From NCBI GenBank assembly GCA_016714045.1, contig JADJNY010000002.1, forward strand, positions 558,001-622,000: a DNA stretch of 64,000 bases. Reading direction: 5' to 3'. The notes beneath the pieces were generated by a model. The model had not been told where the DNA came from, ran no database searches, and was given only the letters and a program-made list of their open reading frames with translations. The stretch is from Planctomycetota bacterium (lineage in GTDB: Bacteria; Planctomycetota; UBA1135; GCA-002686595). Numbering within the stretch: position 1 is the first letter of the stretch; each line of letters starts with the position of its first letter. The translations under genes and the position numbers were made by a program. This document shows, in pieces, positions 17,701 to 25,758 of the stretch.

Positions 17701-20387
17701 GTGCTGCGCTCTGCCGAATCACGGACTTCAGACACGAGCGTGCCCGAGTAGACGAACTCCGTCGCTCCGCCGGCGGGATCGATGCGCCGTGTGATGCGCC
17801 CGCTGGGGTCGCGTTCGTAGCGCGTGACGCGTCCCCGCCGGTCCGTGCGCGCGGCGATCCGTCCCGCCGTGTCGTAGGTCTCCGTTCCGCCATCGCTGAG
17901 CTCGCGCAACCAGGTCCCGTCCTCGATGCGAGTCAGGCGCGAGAAGTCGCCCGCCGTGCCGCGCAGCGTGAGCGGGCCGGACGGGGCCGGTCCTGAACGA
18001 AAGCGGCTCGGGGGGATGACCGTGCCCGCGTTGCACGTACCGCCCGACTCCTTGAGCGTCAGCGCCGCGCGATCGCCTGCGTCGTTGAACGCGACCCGAA
18101 TCGGCTTCCACCCCGCGGTGAAGAAGTGCGGCGTCGAGGAGAAGTGCGAGGGTGCCTGATTCTGCGGATGAGCCAGCACGACCGTGCCATCGATCTCGAG
18201 ATAACAGCCGTCGTCGATGCAGAGCGTGAACGAGTACGTGCCGTCGTCGGGGATCTCGAGGAAGCCTTCGAGCAAGGCACCGAACGCATTCTCCGGCGTG
18301 GTGAAGACGAGGTCGTCTCCCGTCGGCTGTGCGGTCGTCGAGCCATCGGGATCGTTGCCTGGAATCCCGTCCGCGCCCGCGTGCCAGAAGTTGCGGCCTG
18401 GGACATCACGGAAGTCGACGTTGGGCACGTTGAACTCGAGCACCGTCTCCGGCGCGGTGCTCGCGCGACGGACGATGAAGGGATCACCGGGCTGGCCAGC
18501 GAAGAAGCTGGCGAGGCTCGTGTCCGTCGCGTCGTCGAAGATGCGCAGCCGGAGTCCACTGCCCTGATCCGGACCGAAGTGCACGCTGCTCCCGTCGGAG
18601 CGCATGAGCGTCGCGCGACTCTCGTTCGCGGCCACGATTCGGTCGTCTCCGGCGAGGCTCCACCCGCGACCGAACGCACTGTCCGCACCGCGCACGACGT
18701 CGAGTGTGCCTCGGATGAACGAGGTGGCCGACGACGTCCCGTAGTGACTGGTCACCGCCAGTTCGTACGCATGCGCACCGGTCGAAAGCCCGGCCAGGTC
18801 GAACTCGTACCCGAGGTTGAGCGCCGTGTCGGCGTTCTCCGGGAAACCGCGCGCGTCGTACCAGACCGTCGGTCCGGCCGGGATGCCCGCGATCGTCGCG
18901 GCGATGGAGAGCTTCGGCGGCACCGCGGCGCGCTGCGGGATGGTGACCGCGAGGCGCTCGATGGCCGTCGGCACCACGGCCGCGCTGGAATAGACGAGCG
19001 TCGATCCGAACGTCTCGTCGAACACGCGTCGCGCCGGCAGCTCGAAGCTCTCGGTCACGAGGCCCGTGCGCAGTTGGACGCGCGGGTTGACGGCGACGCT
19101 CTCGGCGCAGTCCATCGGATCCGCGTCGTTGTCACCTTGCGGCGCGCAAGGAAGTCCAGGCGGGCACGCGCAGTGCCAGCTCCCGCCTTGCAGGCCGCCG
19201 TCGATCGTCACGATGCGCGTCGGATCCAGCTCGGAGACCTCCATCGTTCCCATCGCCTGGAACTGACCGGTCTCATGGTTGACCGAGAACAGCGTCAGCT
19301 CGGTGCCCGGCGCGAGCTCATCGCGGTTCGCGAACGAGATCGGCAGCCTCGCGAGCGGACCAAGCCACGAGAGCGTGTGGAACTTCATCCCCGTCGGCTG
19401 CACGGTGATCAGGTCGCTCGGATCGGTGCCCGGCGGCAGGTTCGAGGGCGGGGTGTCCTCGTCGACTGCCGCGATCGAGAGATACTGCGCGCCGATCTCC
19501 TCGCAAGAGTCGACGGACGAGTCGAGGAAGCTGACGTAGATCGGCGCTGTGGGAGATGCGGGGATCCTGAGCTCGACACGTCGTGTCGGATCGCCGCCGA
19601 GGTTCGTCGCCAGCGTGTACGGCTGGATGAAGCGCCGCAATGCACACTGGAACACGCCGAGCTCTTCGAGCTCCGCGAACGTGACCAGGACGCGCACCTT
19701 GGGCAGGAAGCACGACGCCGTCTGGTTCGTCGCGCCTGCGACGACGTCGAGTCGGCGGTTGTAGACGGGGTAGGCGTACGTGCCGCCCTGTTCGTCGGGG
19801 AAGCGCAGCCCGCTCGGATCGAAGATGAGGTGCAGGCCGCTGCCCGCGAGCGCGTCCTCGATCCGATAGGCGCCCTCGGCGTCGGTGAGCACCGAACGGC
19901 CGGGATCCTCGTCCAGGTAGATCCGCGCTCCCGGGATGGGCACGTTGCCCTCGGGATCGAGCAGCTGACCGCGGAGAACGGTCGTTCCGCCGCCCGTCGA
20001 CGTCTCGAATCCACGCACGGTGCTTGCTTCGCCGAGGGTGCCACTCACCCGAACCTCGATGCGGTGCACGCCGTCCGGCAACATCGGCAAGAGCGCCGTC
20101 GAACCGGTCGCGATCGAGGTCCGCTCCGTGAGCTCGAGCGTGCGGTCCTCGTCGTTCACGAACACTCGCAACCCGGCGAGGTCCAAGCCCGATCCCGAGT
20201 ACTCGAGCAAGAGCCGCGGCTGCGCGGTGTTGAGGAACGCCCCCTCGGCGGGCTCGATGATCGCGACCTGCGGAGGTGTCTGCGTGCCGGGCGGCGTGCC
20301 GCCTCCACCTCCGCCACACGCGAACGTCAGGCCGAGGCAGAGCACGAGGAATAGGCGGGACGGAAATCCTTGTTGTCGAGGCAGCAT
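14733..20387 (-). CDS. Giant RHS/YD-repeat lipoprotein with PA14 domain and Cys-rich C-terminal tip
   Basis: A 1884-residue protein, start chosen at 20387 where a signal sequence with lipobox LTFAC leads into a Gly run. In order: Ig/carboxypeptidase-regulatory-like N-terminal domains, a PA14-type domain at about residues 655-785 (GTYSFTLCIDDGCYLEIDGT), then many YD repeats (GRLTRVEYRA, YDALGRRVLASS) and the RHS core (LGYRGMEYDQQLSQHHASAR, MRAGRFISAEPLSL). After the core comes a tip of about 130 residues with ten or so cysteines (FHCGYSCYREN, QCCYDECG). RHS shells enclose and release variable C-terminal cargo, often toxins; whether this tip is one is unknown. The 3' kilobase has visibly lower GC. 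The gene converges with the kinase at 14681, leaving no room for a downstream immunity gene. Confidence 0.92.
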   Translation of the reverse strand: MLPRQQGFPSRLFLVLCLGLTFACGGGGGGTPPGTQTPPQVAIIEPAEGAFLNTAQPRLLLEYSGSGLDLAGLRVFVNDEDRTLELTERTSIATGSTALLPMLPDGVHRIEVRVSGTLGEASTVRGFETSTGGGTTVLRGQLLDPEGNVPIPGARIYLDEDPGRSVLTDAEGAYRIEDALAGSGLHLIFDPSGLRFPDEQGGTYAYPVYNRRLDVVAGATNQTASCFLPKVRVLVTFAELEELGVFQCALRRFIQPYTLATNLGGDPTRRVELRIPASPTAPIYVSFLDSSVDSCEEIGAQYLSIAAVDEDTPPSNLPPGTDPSDLITVQPTGMKFHTLSWLGPLARLPISFANRDELAPGTELTLFSVNHETGQFQAMGTMEVSELDPTRIVTIDGGLQGGSWHCACPPGLPCAPQGDNDADPMDCAESVAVNPRVQLRTGLVTESFELPARRVFDETFGSTLVYSSAAVVPTAIERLAVTIPQRAAVPPKLSIAATIAGIPAGPTVWYDARGFPENADTALNLGYEFDLAGLSTGAHAYELAVTSHYGTSSATSFIRGTLDVVRGADSAFGRGWSLAGDDRIVAANESRATLMRSDGSSVHFGPDQGSGLRLRIFDDATDTSLASFFAGQPGDPFIVRRASTAPETVLEFNVPNVDFRDVPGRNFWHAGADGIPGNDPDGSTTAQPTGDDLVFTTPENAFGALLEGFLEIPDDGTYSFTLCIDDGCYLEIDGTVVLAHPQNQAPSHFSSTPHFFTAGWKPIRVAFNDAGDRAALTLKESGGTCNAGTVIPPSRFRSGPAPSGPLTLRGTAGDFSRLTRIEDGTWLRELSDGGTETYDTAGRIAARTDRRGRVTRYERDPSGRITRRIDPAGGATEFVYSGTLVSEVRDSAERSTRLVHTGTDLTSIVDASGASWGFGYSSSGLLTSTQDADGPTNTHRYDARGRYLETTFADGTKQSITAAARLGLAAGSSSQSPAAPLRQSSFVSTHDDELQRRRRVANDLATGSFSIFDALGAARTLQRDPSTRLPLVSVEVDGATRVTQEWDVQRGLLLSTIEHGNTSDPSDDRKTTYEWHAEHAWLMAMTRAYGTPLAYRIEFRRDARGNVTEMREPFAPGQPAITTFTYDAALGDVLTSITDPDGVHTDFSHDHPSGSTTAITVDGVTTILELNAAGMVERSTAPAPSNGGLAVTRTLRDPLGRVRHVIDAEGGDTEYFRSAAGRMLWVRDAKTPPGENAPRNVFEYDLRGRLRRWLDPLESAANPAHGVRYTYTPTGLLATTVDHEGHVTTNSYDALGRLTRVEYRAANNAPVTDWSEFTYTTLGQLRLARNPTSEVELAYGPHGETVQERQRLDNEPEAVVDSTIDRLGRRTRMQARLGTNTFQDVTYVFDATSHRLEEVRGGPVFGTAVLSTSPGGRRTSLQRPNALTTTWSYDPGSGQLQSVVNRIGTTVISRDDITFDSSNTIASIADLRVGAVPEASTTDYTHDRLGRLVSSSNSLIEGMTQSYAPYDAVGNRRTNTHVYDAADRMLSDGRFTYTYDRNGNQLTRHDTTGATPDRLMVWNLRRQLVRTEDGGSQTFTATYDALGRRVLASSSRALYDRQRIIAGATATNLAYVRLNGDGINDCWSELDASTQQTRIQVTDALGSIVGTSSTGSDWSMIRWSAFGEIISDPNSVDQASISLGYRGMEYDQQLSQHHASARQYDMRAGRFISAEPLSLPFLLSQANDQSNGYAYALGSPLMLADLKGRQAIPWSPGVRGPEGDLICPPTASDLASDEAQRWTAEQWPGEMSFHCGYSCYRENRRGGDEYRAQCCYDECGVLATDWCAGTKDRYWQSDPRHYGWPFDDGGPISINGLCGLVGSTTTHMITLLERLTIGGHPLCD

Positions 20388-20578
20388 GGGACGGGGTCTT
20401 TCTGTTCGAGCACGCTTCGAATTGACCTTGGGCTCGAGCTGGATGAAAGAGAGGAGAGACGCCGGTGTTCTCTTCACGGTCGATGTAGAGGAATAACGCA
20501 GGCCGACCGCAGTGACGCGATCGGCCCGGTGTTCGCGGCCAAGTTCCCGTGCGCGCGGCGCGGGCCAGGTCGTCGGGA

Positions 20579-21604
20579 TTACTCGCCCTCGTCGACGAGA
20601 TCGACCTCGAAGCCGAACGTGCGCAGCGCGGCCCGATCCTCGCCCAGAATGCGCAGGCGTCCCGAGACGACCTCGCCGGCGACGACGCATCCCTCGAAGA
20701 GCCCGAAGCCGATTTTCAGAGGCACTTCGGCGCGGAAACAGCCTCCGGCCGCGATGCGCGCCGCGGCTCGCACGCGCTCCTTGCCGTGCGCGAGTTCGAG
20801 CTCTCCCGCATCGAGCATGATCTGCGCGCTCGGCACCTGGAACGACACTGCGAAGGGCCGCTCCCCACCCATGCCAGCTTCCACCATGCTGCCCACGGCG
20901 TGAACCTGCGGCGATTCGATGTGCGCGAGCGCGCCGACGCGCGAGCCGATCAGCCGGATGCGGCCGCGTGAAAGCTCCATCACGGTCGGATCGATGATGT
21001 CGTCGAGTTCGGTCTCGTCGGCTTCGTCGATCTCACCATCGCCATCGTCGTCCCAGTCGGGGGTATCGAGACTCCCGGCGATGATGGCATCACCCGGATA
21101 CACCTCGAACTCGCATTCCACCACGAACGCATCCACGGTGTAGTCGTTCGCGGCGGGCATGATGAAGGCCTGGACCTCGACTGAGATGTCGCTACCCGGA
21201 AGGTGATAGAGCCCAAGGAACCCGCCCGTGATCTCACCCGCTGCGGGCGGTGCGAAGAACCCGGTGAGCGTCGTCCGAGCTCCGATCTCGCTCGCGGTAT
21301 CGAGTCCGGGGCCGCCCGCTACGTAGAGCTCGATGCACGAATCCGGATCCCGGAACGCATGCTCCAGGTCGAGAACGAGCAGCTCCAACTCGGGCGACAC
21401 GAAGACTCCGTCCTCGCCGGGAACTTGCTTGAGGTACTCGCCGGTGAACTCCCAGCGGCCGGTCATGCCCGTTTGCGGACCAGCGGCGCAGACCGGGGGT
21501 GGGGGAGAGGGCGGACCTCCGCTGGATCCGCCACAAGAGGGGGCCAGCAGGAGGGGGGCGAGAGCGCCGATGGCGGACCATCGGAGAAGGCGATTCGATT
21601 CCAT
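20579..21604 (-). CDS. Lipoprotein of unknown function with EF-hand-like acidic loop
   Basis: A 341-residue protein starting at 21604. The N-terminus has a hydrophobic segment and lipobox LLLAPSC, followed by a Gly/Ser/Pro-rich linker, so it is probably a membrane-anchored lipoprotein. About residues 175-195 read DWDDDGDGEIDEADETELDD, the spacing of an EF-hand or dockerin-like calcium loop. The rest is predicted beta-sheet with no recognised family (for example GRWEFTGEYLKQVPG and GRIRLIGSRVGALAHI). It precedes the RHS lipoprotein gene on the same strand, 191 bp away, and could be co-transcribed with it. Confidence 0.78.
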   Translation of the reverse strand: MESNRLLRWSAIGALAPLLLAPSCGGSSGGPPSPPPPVCAAGPQTGMTGRWEFTGEYLKQVPGEDGVFVSPELELLVLDLEHAFRDPDSCIELYVAGGPGLDTASEIGARTTLTGFFAPPAAGEITGGFLGLYHLPGSDISVEVQAFIMPAANDYTVDAFVVECEFEVYPGDAIIAGSLDTPDWDDDGDGEIDEADETELDDIIDPTVMELSRGRIRLIGSRVGALAHIESPQVHAVGSMVEAGMGGERPFAVSFQVPSAQIMLDAGELELAHGKERVRAAARIAAGGCFRAEVPLKIGFGLFEGCVVAGEVVSGRLRILGEDRAALRTFGFEVDLVDEGE

Positions 21605-21913
21605 GTCGTAGCCTCGAGAAGAGTCGAGTCGGGGAGTGCACGGCTCGAGGAGTTCGAGCCGTGGGTCGGGGGATCGCCTTCCGTGCGCGCGAGGCGATCA
21701 CGACGACGCCGCGTCCCGTACAGCGGTCTTCGCACCCAGACTTCACGCCCTCACAGGCTCGAACTCCGAAAGCCGGCGTTGCGGGCGGCGGGGGCGACCT
21801 CGTGGATGCCCACAGGCGCGCGGAGTCGCTGGACGCGCCCGCCCGGTGGGATCTCGCCTCGGAACCCACTTTCCCCGCAACGCCCCCGATCCCGGGGATA
21901 ATCCACTCGCACG
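21605..21913. promoter_or_regulatory. Divergent promoter region between lipoprotein and sigma-fusion genes
   Basis: 309 bp separate the leftward gene starting at 21604 from the rightward sigma-factor fusion starting at 21914, so both promoters should lie here. I could not assign -35/-10 boxes with confidence and saw no strong inverted repeat. Confidence 0.45.
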
Positions 21914-24679
21914 ATGCGCGACGCACGCTGGATCGAACTGTTCGAGCGCTACCGCTCCCAAGGCGACGTGGAAGCGCTCGCCCGCCTCTTCGACGAGGTC
22001 GCCCCGTCCCTGCTCAAGGTCGCGCGGCACATCGACTCGCGCCGCGGCGAAGCGGAGGACCTGGTCCAGACCACGTTCCTCGTCGCCATCGAGCGCTCGG
22101 TGACGTACGACGCGACGCGGCCGCTCGTGCCGTGGCTGATGGGCATCCTGATCAACCAGTCGCGCATCGCGCGACGCCGTCGGAAGGAGCTCGTCGACGG
22201 CGGCGAGCACGAGACGTCCTCCGAGTCGACGCAGCAGTCCGACATGGAGTCGAGCGAGCTCGCGAAGGCTGTCGCGAAGGCGCTCTCGGAGCTGCCCGAG
22301 ACCTACCGCGAGGTGCTGATCGCGCACCTGCAGGAAGGCAAGAAGCCGCGCGACATCGCGCGCGAGCTCGGCCGGCCGCAGGGCACGGTGCGGGCGCAGC
22401 TCCACCGCGGGTTGCGGTTGATGCGCGACCTGCTGCCCGCGAGCTTCGCGCTGGGCTTCATCGGCCTGCTCGCGCCGCACTCGCTCGCGGCGGCGCGGCG
22501 CAACGTGCTGCTCGAGGCCGGTCGGCGCGCGGCGGAGCTGTCGACCGCGGCCGCGCCGGGCGTCGGGCGCGGCGCGGTCGAGCCGGCCTTGCGCACGTCG
22601 ATCGGCGCGCAGGGCCTCGCCGTGCTGCTCGTCTTGCTCTCCGCGGGCATCGTGTTCTGGGTGCGCATGTCCGCGCCCTCTCCGCCCGCGCCGGCGGAGG
22701 AGGTCGCGCAGCGCGCGTCGACCGCCGACGCCGCGCTCGAACCGCTCGAGGCCGACGTGCGCGCCGCCCGCGCGGCGCGCGTGCGCGTCCTCGCTGCCGA
22801 GCCCGGCGTCGCGGGCGTCGCCGCCGAGCGCGGCTCGATCGTCGTCCGCGTCGGCCGTCTCGGGACGGACACGCCGGTCGAAGGCGCGAGCGTCAGCGTG
22901 CTCCCGTGGAGCGAGGAGCGCTGGTACGACGCCGTGCGCGAAGGTCGCACGCGCGCGGACGGCAGCATCGAGTTCACCGACCTCGTGCCCGGCCTCGCCG
23001 GCGTGCACGTCGAGCGCGGCGAACAATCGCGCGTCGAGGTCCTCGCGGGGCGCGTGGTCGAGCTGACGGTCGTGATCCACCCGACGATCGCGCTCGCCGG
23101 GGTCGTCGTCGACGAGCGCGGCGCGCCCGTCGCGAACGCCGAGGTCGCGCTCTACTTCGACGACGGAACGCGCACGGGCGCCGAACCCGTTCGGTCGGGA
23201 CCCGACGGTCGCTTCGAGTTCGCGCGCGCAGAACCGGGGCGGTACTTGGGGGCCTGCGCCGAGGGCTTCGGCGCGAGCGCGCTGCTCGGTCTCTCCTCGC
23301 CGACGCTCACCGATGCCGCGCGGCGTTCACCGGTGCTCGTGCTCGATCGGCGCGCGCGCTCGCTCTCGGGCCGCGTCCTGGACGCCGACGGCAGCCCGCT
23401 CGCGGGCGCGCGCATTCGCGCGTCGCGCGCGCAGCCGCCGCGCGTCGTCTGGCGCGCGGACGGCTTCGCCGAACGCGACGCGCCGCCCGTCGAGACGACC
23501 AGTTCGGCGGACGGCGCCTACGCGCTCGTCGGGCTCGCGCAGGGGCCGGTCGAGCTCGAGGTCCGGCTCGACGGCTTCGCGCCGTGGAGCACGACGCTCG
23601 GCGCCGCCCCGGTGGGACGCGCGGTCGAGCGGCGCGACGTGCGCCTCGAGCGCGGCGCGCTCGTCTCGGGAAGGCTCACGCTCGCCTCGGGCGGGCCCGC
23701 GGTCGGCGCCGAGGTCGTCGTCGACGATGGGCTCGTGCGCGCGAAAGCCGGCGCGGACGGTCGCTTCGAAGCGCGCGTCCCGTCGGGCGGCCACGTGCTG
23801 CGCGCGCGCCGTGATCGCTTCGCGGCGGCCGTCGAGTCGCACGTGCTGCTCGTCGACGGCGAGACGCGCGCGTTCGACGCGGAGCTCCCGCTCGCACCGA
23901 CGATCCGCGGGGTCGCGCTCGGCCCGACGCGCACGCCGCTCGCGGGCGTGCTCGTGCGCTGCGCGCGGGAACGACTCGCCGAGGAACCCGCGCGCAGCAG
24001 CGCGGAGCCGTGGGCCGATCCCAAGCCCGATCCCGACGACCTGCTGCAGGCCGTGACGAACGCGCGCGGCGAGTTCGAGCTGCCGGCCTACGCGGGCCGT
24101 CTGCACACGCTCGAGTTCCGCCGACGCGCGCACTGGCGCGGCCCGGTGCAAGCGCGGATGCAGCACGTGCCCGCGGGCCGCACGGACGTCGAGCTCGTCG
24201 CGGGTGCGCGCTCCGGGTGGCTCGTCGGCCAAGTGCTCGAGCACGACGGCAAGCCGGTCGTCGCGGGCGAGGTGCTCGTGCTCTCGGACTCGCGCACGGA
24301 CTCCGCTCGCGCCGTGATCGACGCCGCGAACGGCTGCTTCCGCATCGGGCCGCTTTTCCCGGGCACCGTGCGCATGAACCTGTGCCGGCCGGGCGAGCCG
24401 CCGATCGGCCTCGGAACGTTCGAGGTCGTCGAGCGCGAGGAGCACGACACGGGCGCGCTCGAGCTGCTCCCGACGGGCCGTGTCGAGCTGCGCGGCGCCG
24501 GTCCGCTGACGCTGCGCGGCGCGGACGGCGTCGAGCGCCAGCTCGTCGCGGGCGACGACGAGCGGTGGACTTCGGAGCGCGTGCCGCAGGGCACGTACGC
24601 GGTGCTGCGCAACGCGGAGCCGACGGGGGCCGTCGTGCACGTGTGCGCGGAGGCACCGGCGGTCGTCGACGTCGAGTGA
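21914..24679 (+). CDS. ECF sigma factor fused to transmembrane segment and carboxypeptidase-regulatory-like repeats
   Basis: A 921-residue protein. Residues 1-172 are a complete ECF sigma factor: region 2 with LFDEVAPSLLKVARHI and RRGEAEDLVQTTFLVAIERS, region 4 with LPETYREVLIAHLQEGKKPR and IARELGRPQGTVRAQLHRGL. A hydrophobic helix at about 174-192 and a clear membrane span at about 233-251 (LAVLLVLLSAGIVFWV) follow. The remaining 670 residues hold repeated beta-sandwich units of the carboxypeptidase-regulatory-like type (VEGASVSVLPW, LAGVVVDERGAPVANAEVAL, VSGRLTLASGGPAVGAEVVV). With the sigma domain inside the cell, the repeats would be outside the membrane. The topology suggests a one-protein sensor-sigma factor, possibly released by proteolysis. 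No separate anti-sigma gene is adjacent. Confidence 0.9.
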   Translation: MRDARWIELFERYRSQGDVEALARLFDEVAPSLLKVARHIDSRRGEAEDLVQTTFLVAIERSVTYDATRPLVPWLMGILINQSRIARRRRKELVDGGEHETSSESTQQSDMESSELAKAVAKALSELPETYREVLIAHLQEGKKPRDIARELGRPQGTVRAQLHRGLRLMRDLLPASFALGFIGLLAPHSLAAARRNVLLEAGRRAAELSTAAAPGVGRGAVEPALRTSIGAQGLAVLLVLLSAGIVFWVRMSAPSPPAPAEEVAQRASTADAALEPLEADVRAARAARVRVLAAEPGVAGVAAERGSIVVRVGRLGTDTPVEGASVSVLPWSEERWYDAVREGRTRADGSIEFTDLVPGLAGVHVERGEQSRVEVLAGRVVELTVVIHPTIALAGVVVDERGAPVANAEVALYFDDGTRTGAEPVRSGPDGRFEFARAEPGRYLGACAEGFGASALLGLSSPTLTDAARRSPVLVLDRRARSLSGRVLDADGSPLAGARIRASRAQPPRVVWRADGFAERDAPPVETTSSADGAYALVGLAQGPVELEVRLDGFAPWSTTLGAAPVGRAVERRDVRLERGALVSGRLTLASGGPAVGAEVVVDDGLVRAKAGADGRFEARVPSGGHVLRARRDRFAAAVESHVLLVDGETRAFDAELPLAPTIRGVALGPTRTPLAGVLVRCARERLAEEPARSSAEPWADPKPDPDDLLQAVTNARGEFELPAYAGRLHTLEFRRRAHWRGPVQARMQHVPAGRTDVELVAGARSGWLVGQVLEHDGKPVVAGEVLVLSDSRTDSARAVIDAANGCFRIGPLFPGTVRMNLCRPGEPPIGLGTFEVVEREEHDTGALELLPTGRVELRGAGPLTLRGADGVERQLVAGDDERWTSERVPQGTYAVLRNAEPTGAVVHVCAEAPAVVDVE

Positions 24680-24768
24680 AGAGCGGAGCGCCGCCGGTTC
24701 CGGGCGAAGGGGCGAGGCGGCAACGCTGCCCGCTCACCGGCAGGACGCCGGGGGCCGATCGCGCGGCT

Positions 24769-24793
24769 GGCTCCCGCCGAAACGACGGGAGCC
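24769..24793 (+). terminator. Terminator-like hairpin after the sigma-fusion gene
   Basis: Arms GGCTCCCG (24769-24776) and CGGGAGCC (24786-24793) with an extra CG/CG pair around an AAA loop, about 90 bp after the stop at 24679. It sits between this gene and the convergent leftward gene ending at 24849 and may serve both. Confidence 0.5.
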
Positions 24794-24848
24794 GGCATCG
24801 CTGCCAGCTCCCGCGCTCTCTTCACATCGTCTCTGTCTCAGGAGTGCA

Positions 24849-25439
24849 TCAAACCGGAGGAAGCGGACGGCGTTCCAGCTTGGGAGGCGCGTCGCCCTTC
24901 GGCCTGTTGCTCGGGGTCACCACGGGCACGTGCGTCGGAGCGCACGCGGGCGCGGCGAGGTTCGCATCGACGTTCGCGCGCCAGACGTCCGGCAGCACGG
25001 TCGTGTCGGGGGAGAGCTCGACGAGCTCCGCGCCGTTCTGCAGCCACGTCGTGGCGCGACCCGCGCGGTTCTGGATCCAGAAAGTCTGCTCGCCGCTCTG
25101 GAGCGCGCCCGAGAGGTCGAGCACGCCCGTGAAGCTCCACACGCCGAGGTCGCTCGTGAGGACCTCGAGGCGCACGGTCTCGAGCGCTTCGCGCGGGTAG
25201 TCGAACTCGAACGACGCGCCGGCGCCGAGCGCGCGCAGGCTCTTCTGGTCGTTGCGCGCATCGACGAACACGAAGAGCTGCGGGACGTTGGAGTAGTTGC
25301 GCGCGACGAGGTGCGTCGGCGTCACGTGGACGCCGGCCTGCACGGCCACGCGGCCGTCCTGCGCCAGAGCGGGGAACTCGAGCGGCGTCGCGGACGGGAG
25401 CGCCGTGCACAGCACGGACGCGAAGAGGCTGAACGACAT
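24849..25439 (-). CDS. Small exported protein of unknown function next to the CHAT protease gene
   Basis: A 196-residue protein. The start at 25439 is set by an excellent ribosome binding site (AAGGAGACC directly upstream). A hydrophobic N-terminus (SLFASVLCTALPSATPL) suggests export. The body is predicted beta-sandwich: VAVQAGVHVTPTHLVARNYS, FVFVDARNDQKSL, LEVLTSDLGVWSFTGVLDL, FWIQNRAGRATTWLQNGAEL. This arrangement resembles bacterial Ig-like or CARDB-like folds but I cannot name a family. The C-terminus is basic and Pro-rich. It lies 320 bp downstream of the CHAT gene on the same strand, so it may have its own promoter. Confidence 0.72.
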   Translation of the reverse strand: MSFSLFASVLCTALPSATPLEFPALAQDGRVAVQAGVHVTPTHLVARNYSNVPQLFVFVDARNDQKSLRALGAGASFEFDYPREALETVRLEVLTSDLGVWSFTGVLDLSGALQSGEQTFWIQNRAGRATTWLQNGAELVELSPDTTVLPDVWRANVDANLAAPACAPTHVPVVTPSNRPKGDAPPKLERRPLPPV

Positions 25440-25758
25440 GAGGTCTCCTTCGATGCCGGGGGAGGGGGACTCTCCTCGGCACGGACCCCTTCGGAAAAAA
25501 TGGCTGGGTGACTTGAGGGGGGGATGCGGGAATCTCGCGCGAGGAGCGGGAGCGAGACCCCACGCCCGCCGGCCCGTTCCTTCCTTGGGGCGAGATTCGG
25601 CCTCTGGGCCCTTCCCGCAGGGCCAGGCCGGTCGGGTCCGACCCGTCCGGCCCCACCGGTTCGGCCCCACGTCTCCGGCCCGACCGATCCGAGGGTGGGA
25701 CCGAGAGGTCCCCGGCGGAGCTGGTCCGCGGCTCGGCGTTGCCGAGCCCGTCCTCGCC
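25440..25758. other. Gap between CHAT protease and downstream small gene
   Basis: About 319 bp with no gene. It contains a hairpin at 25599-25629 and a tract with recurring CCGGCCC/CGGCCCC steps (25620-25690). It probably holds the end of the CHAT transcript and the promoter of the 25439 gene. Confidence 0.4.
25599..25629 (-). terminator. Imperfect hairpin downstream of the CHAT gene
   Basis: GGCCT..GGGCCCT (25599-25612) pairs with AGGGCC and AGGCC (25619-25629) around a short loop, with a small bulge. It is about 130 nt past the CHAT stop on the minus strand. No T-tract was seen. Confidence 0.35.

Noticed and set aside
22303..23080. Minus-strand frames opposite the sigma-fusion gene
   Set aside because: Compositional shadows with no start signals.
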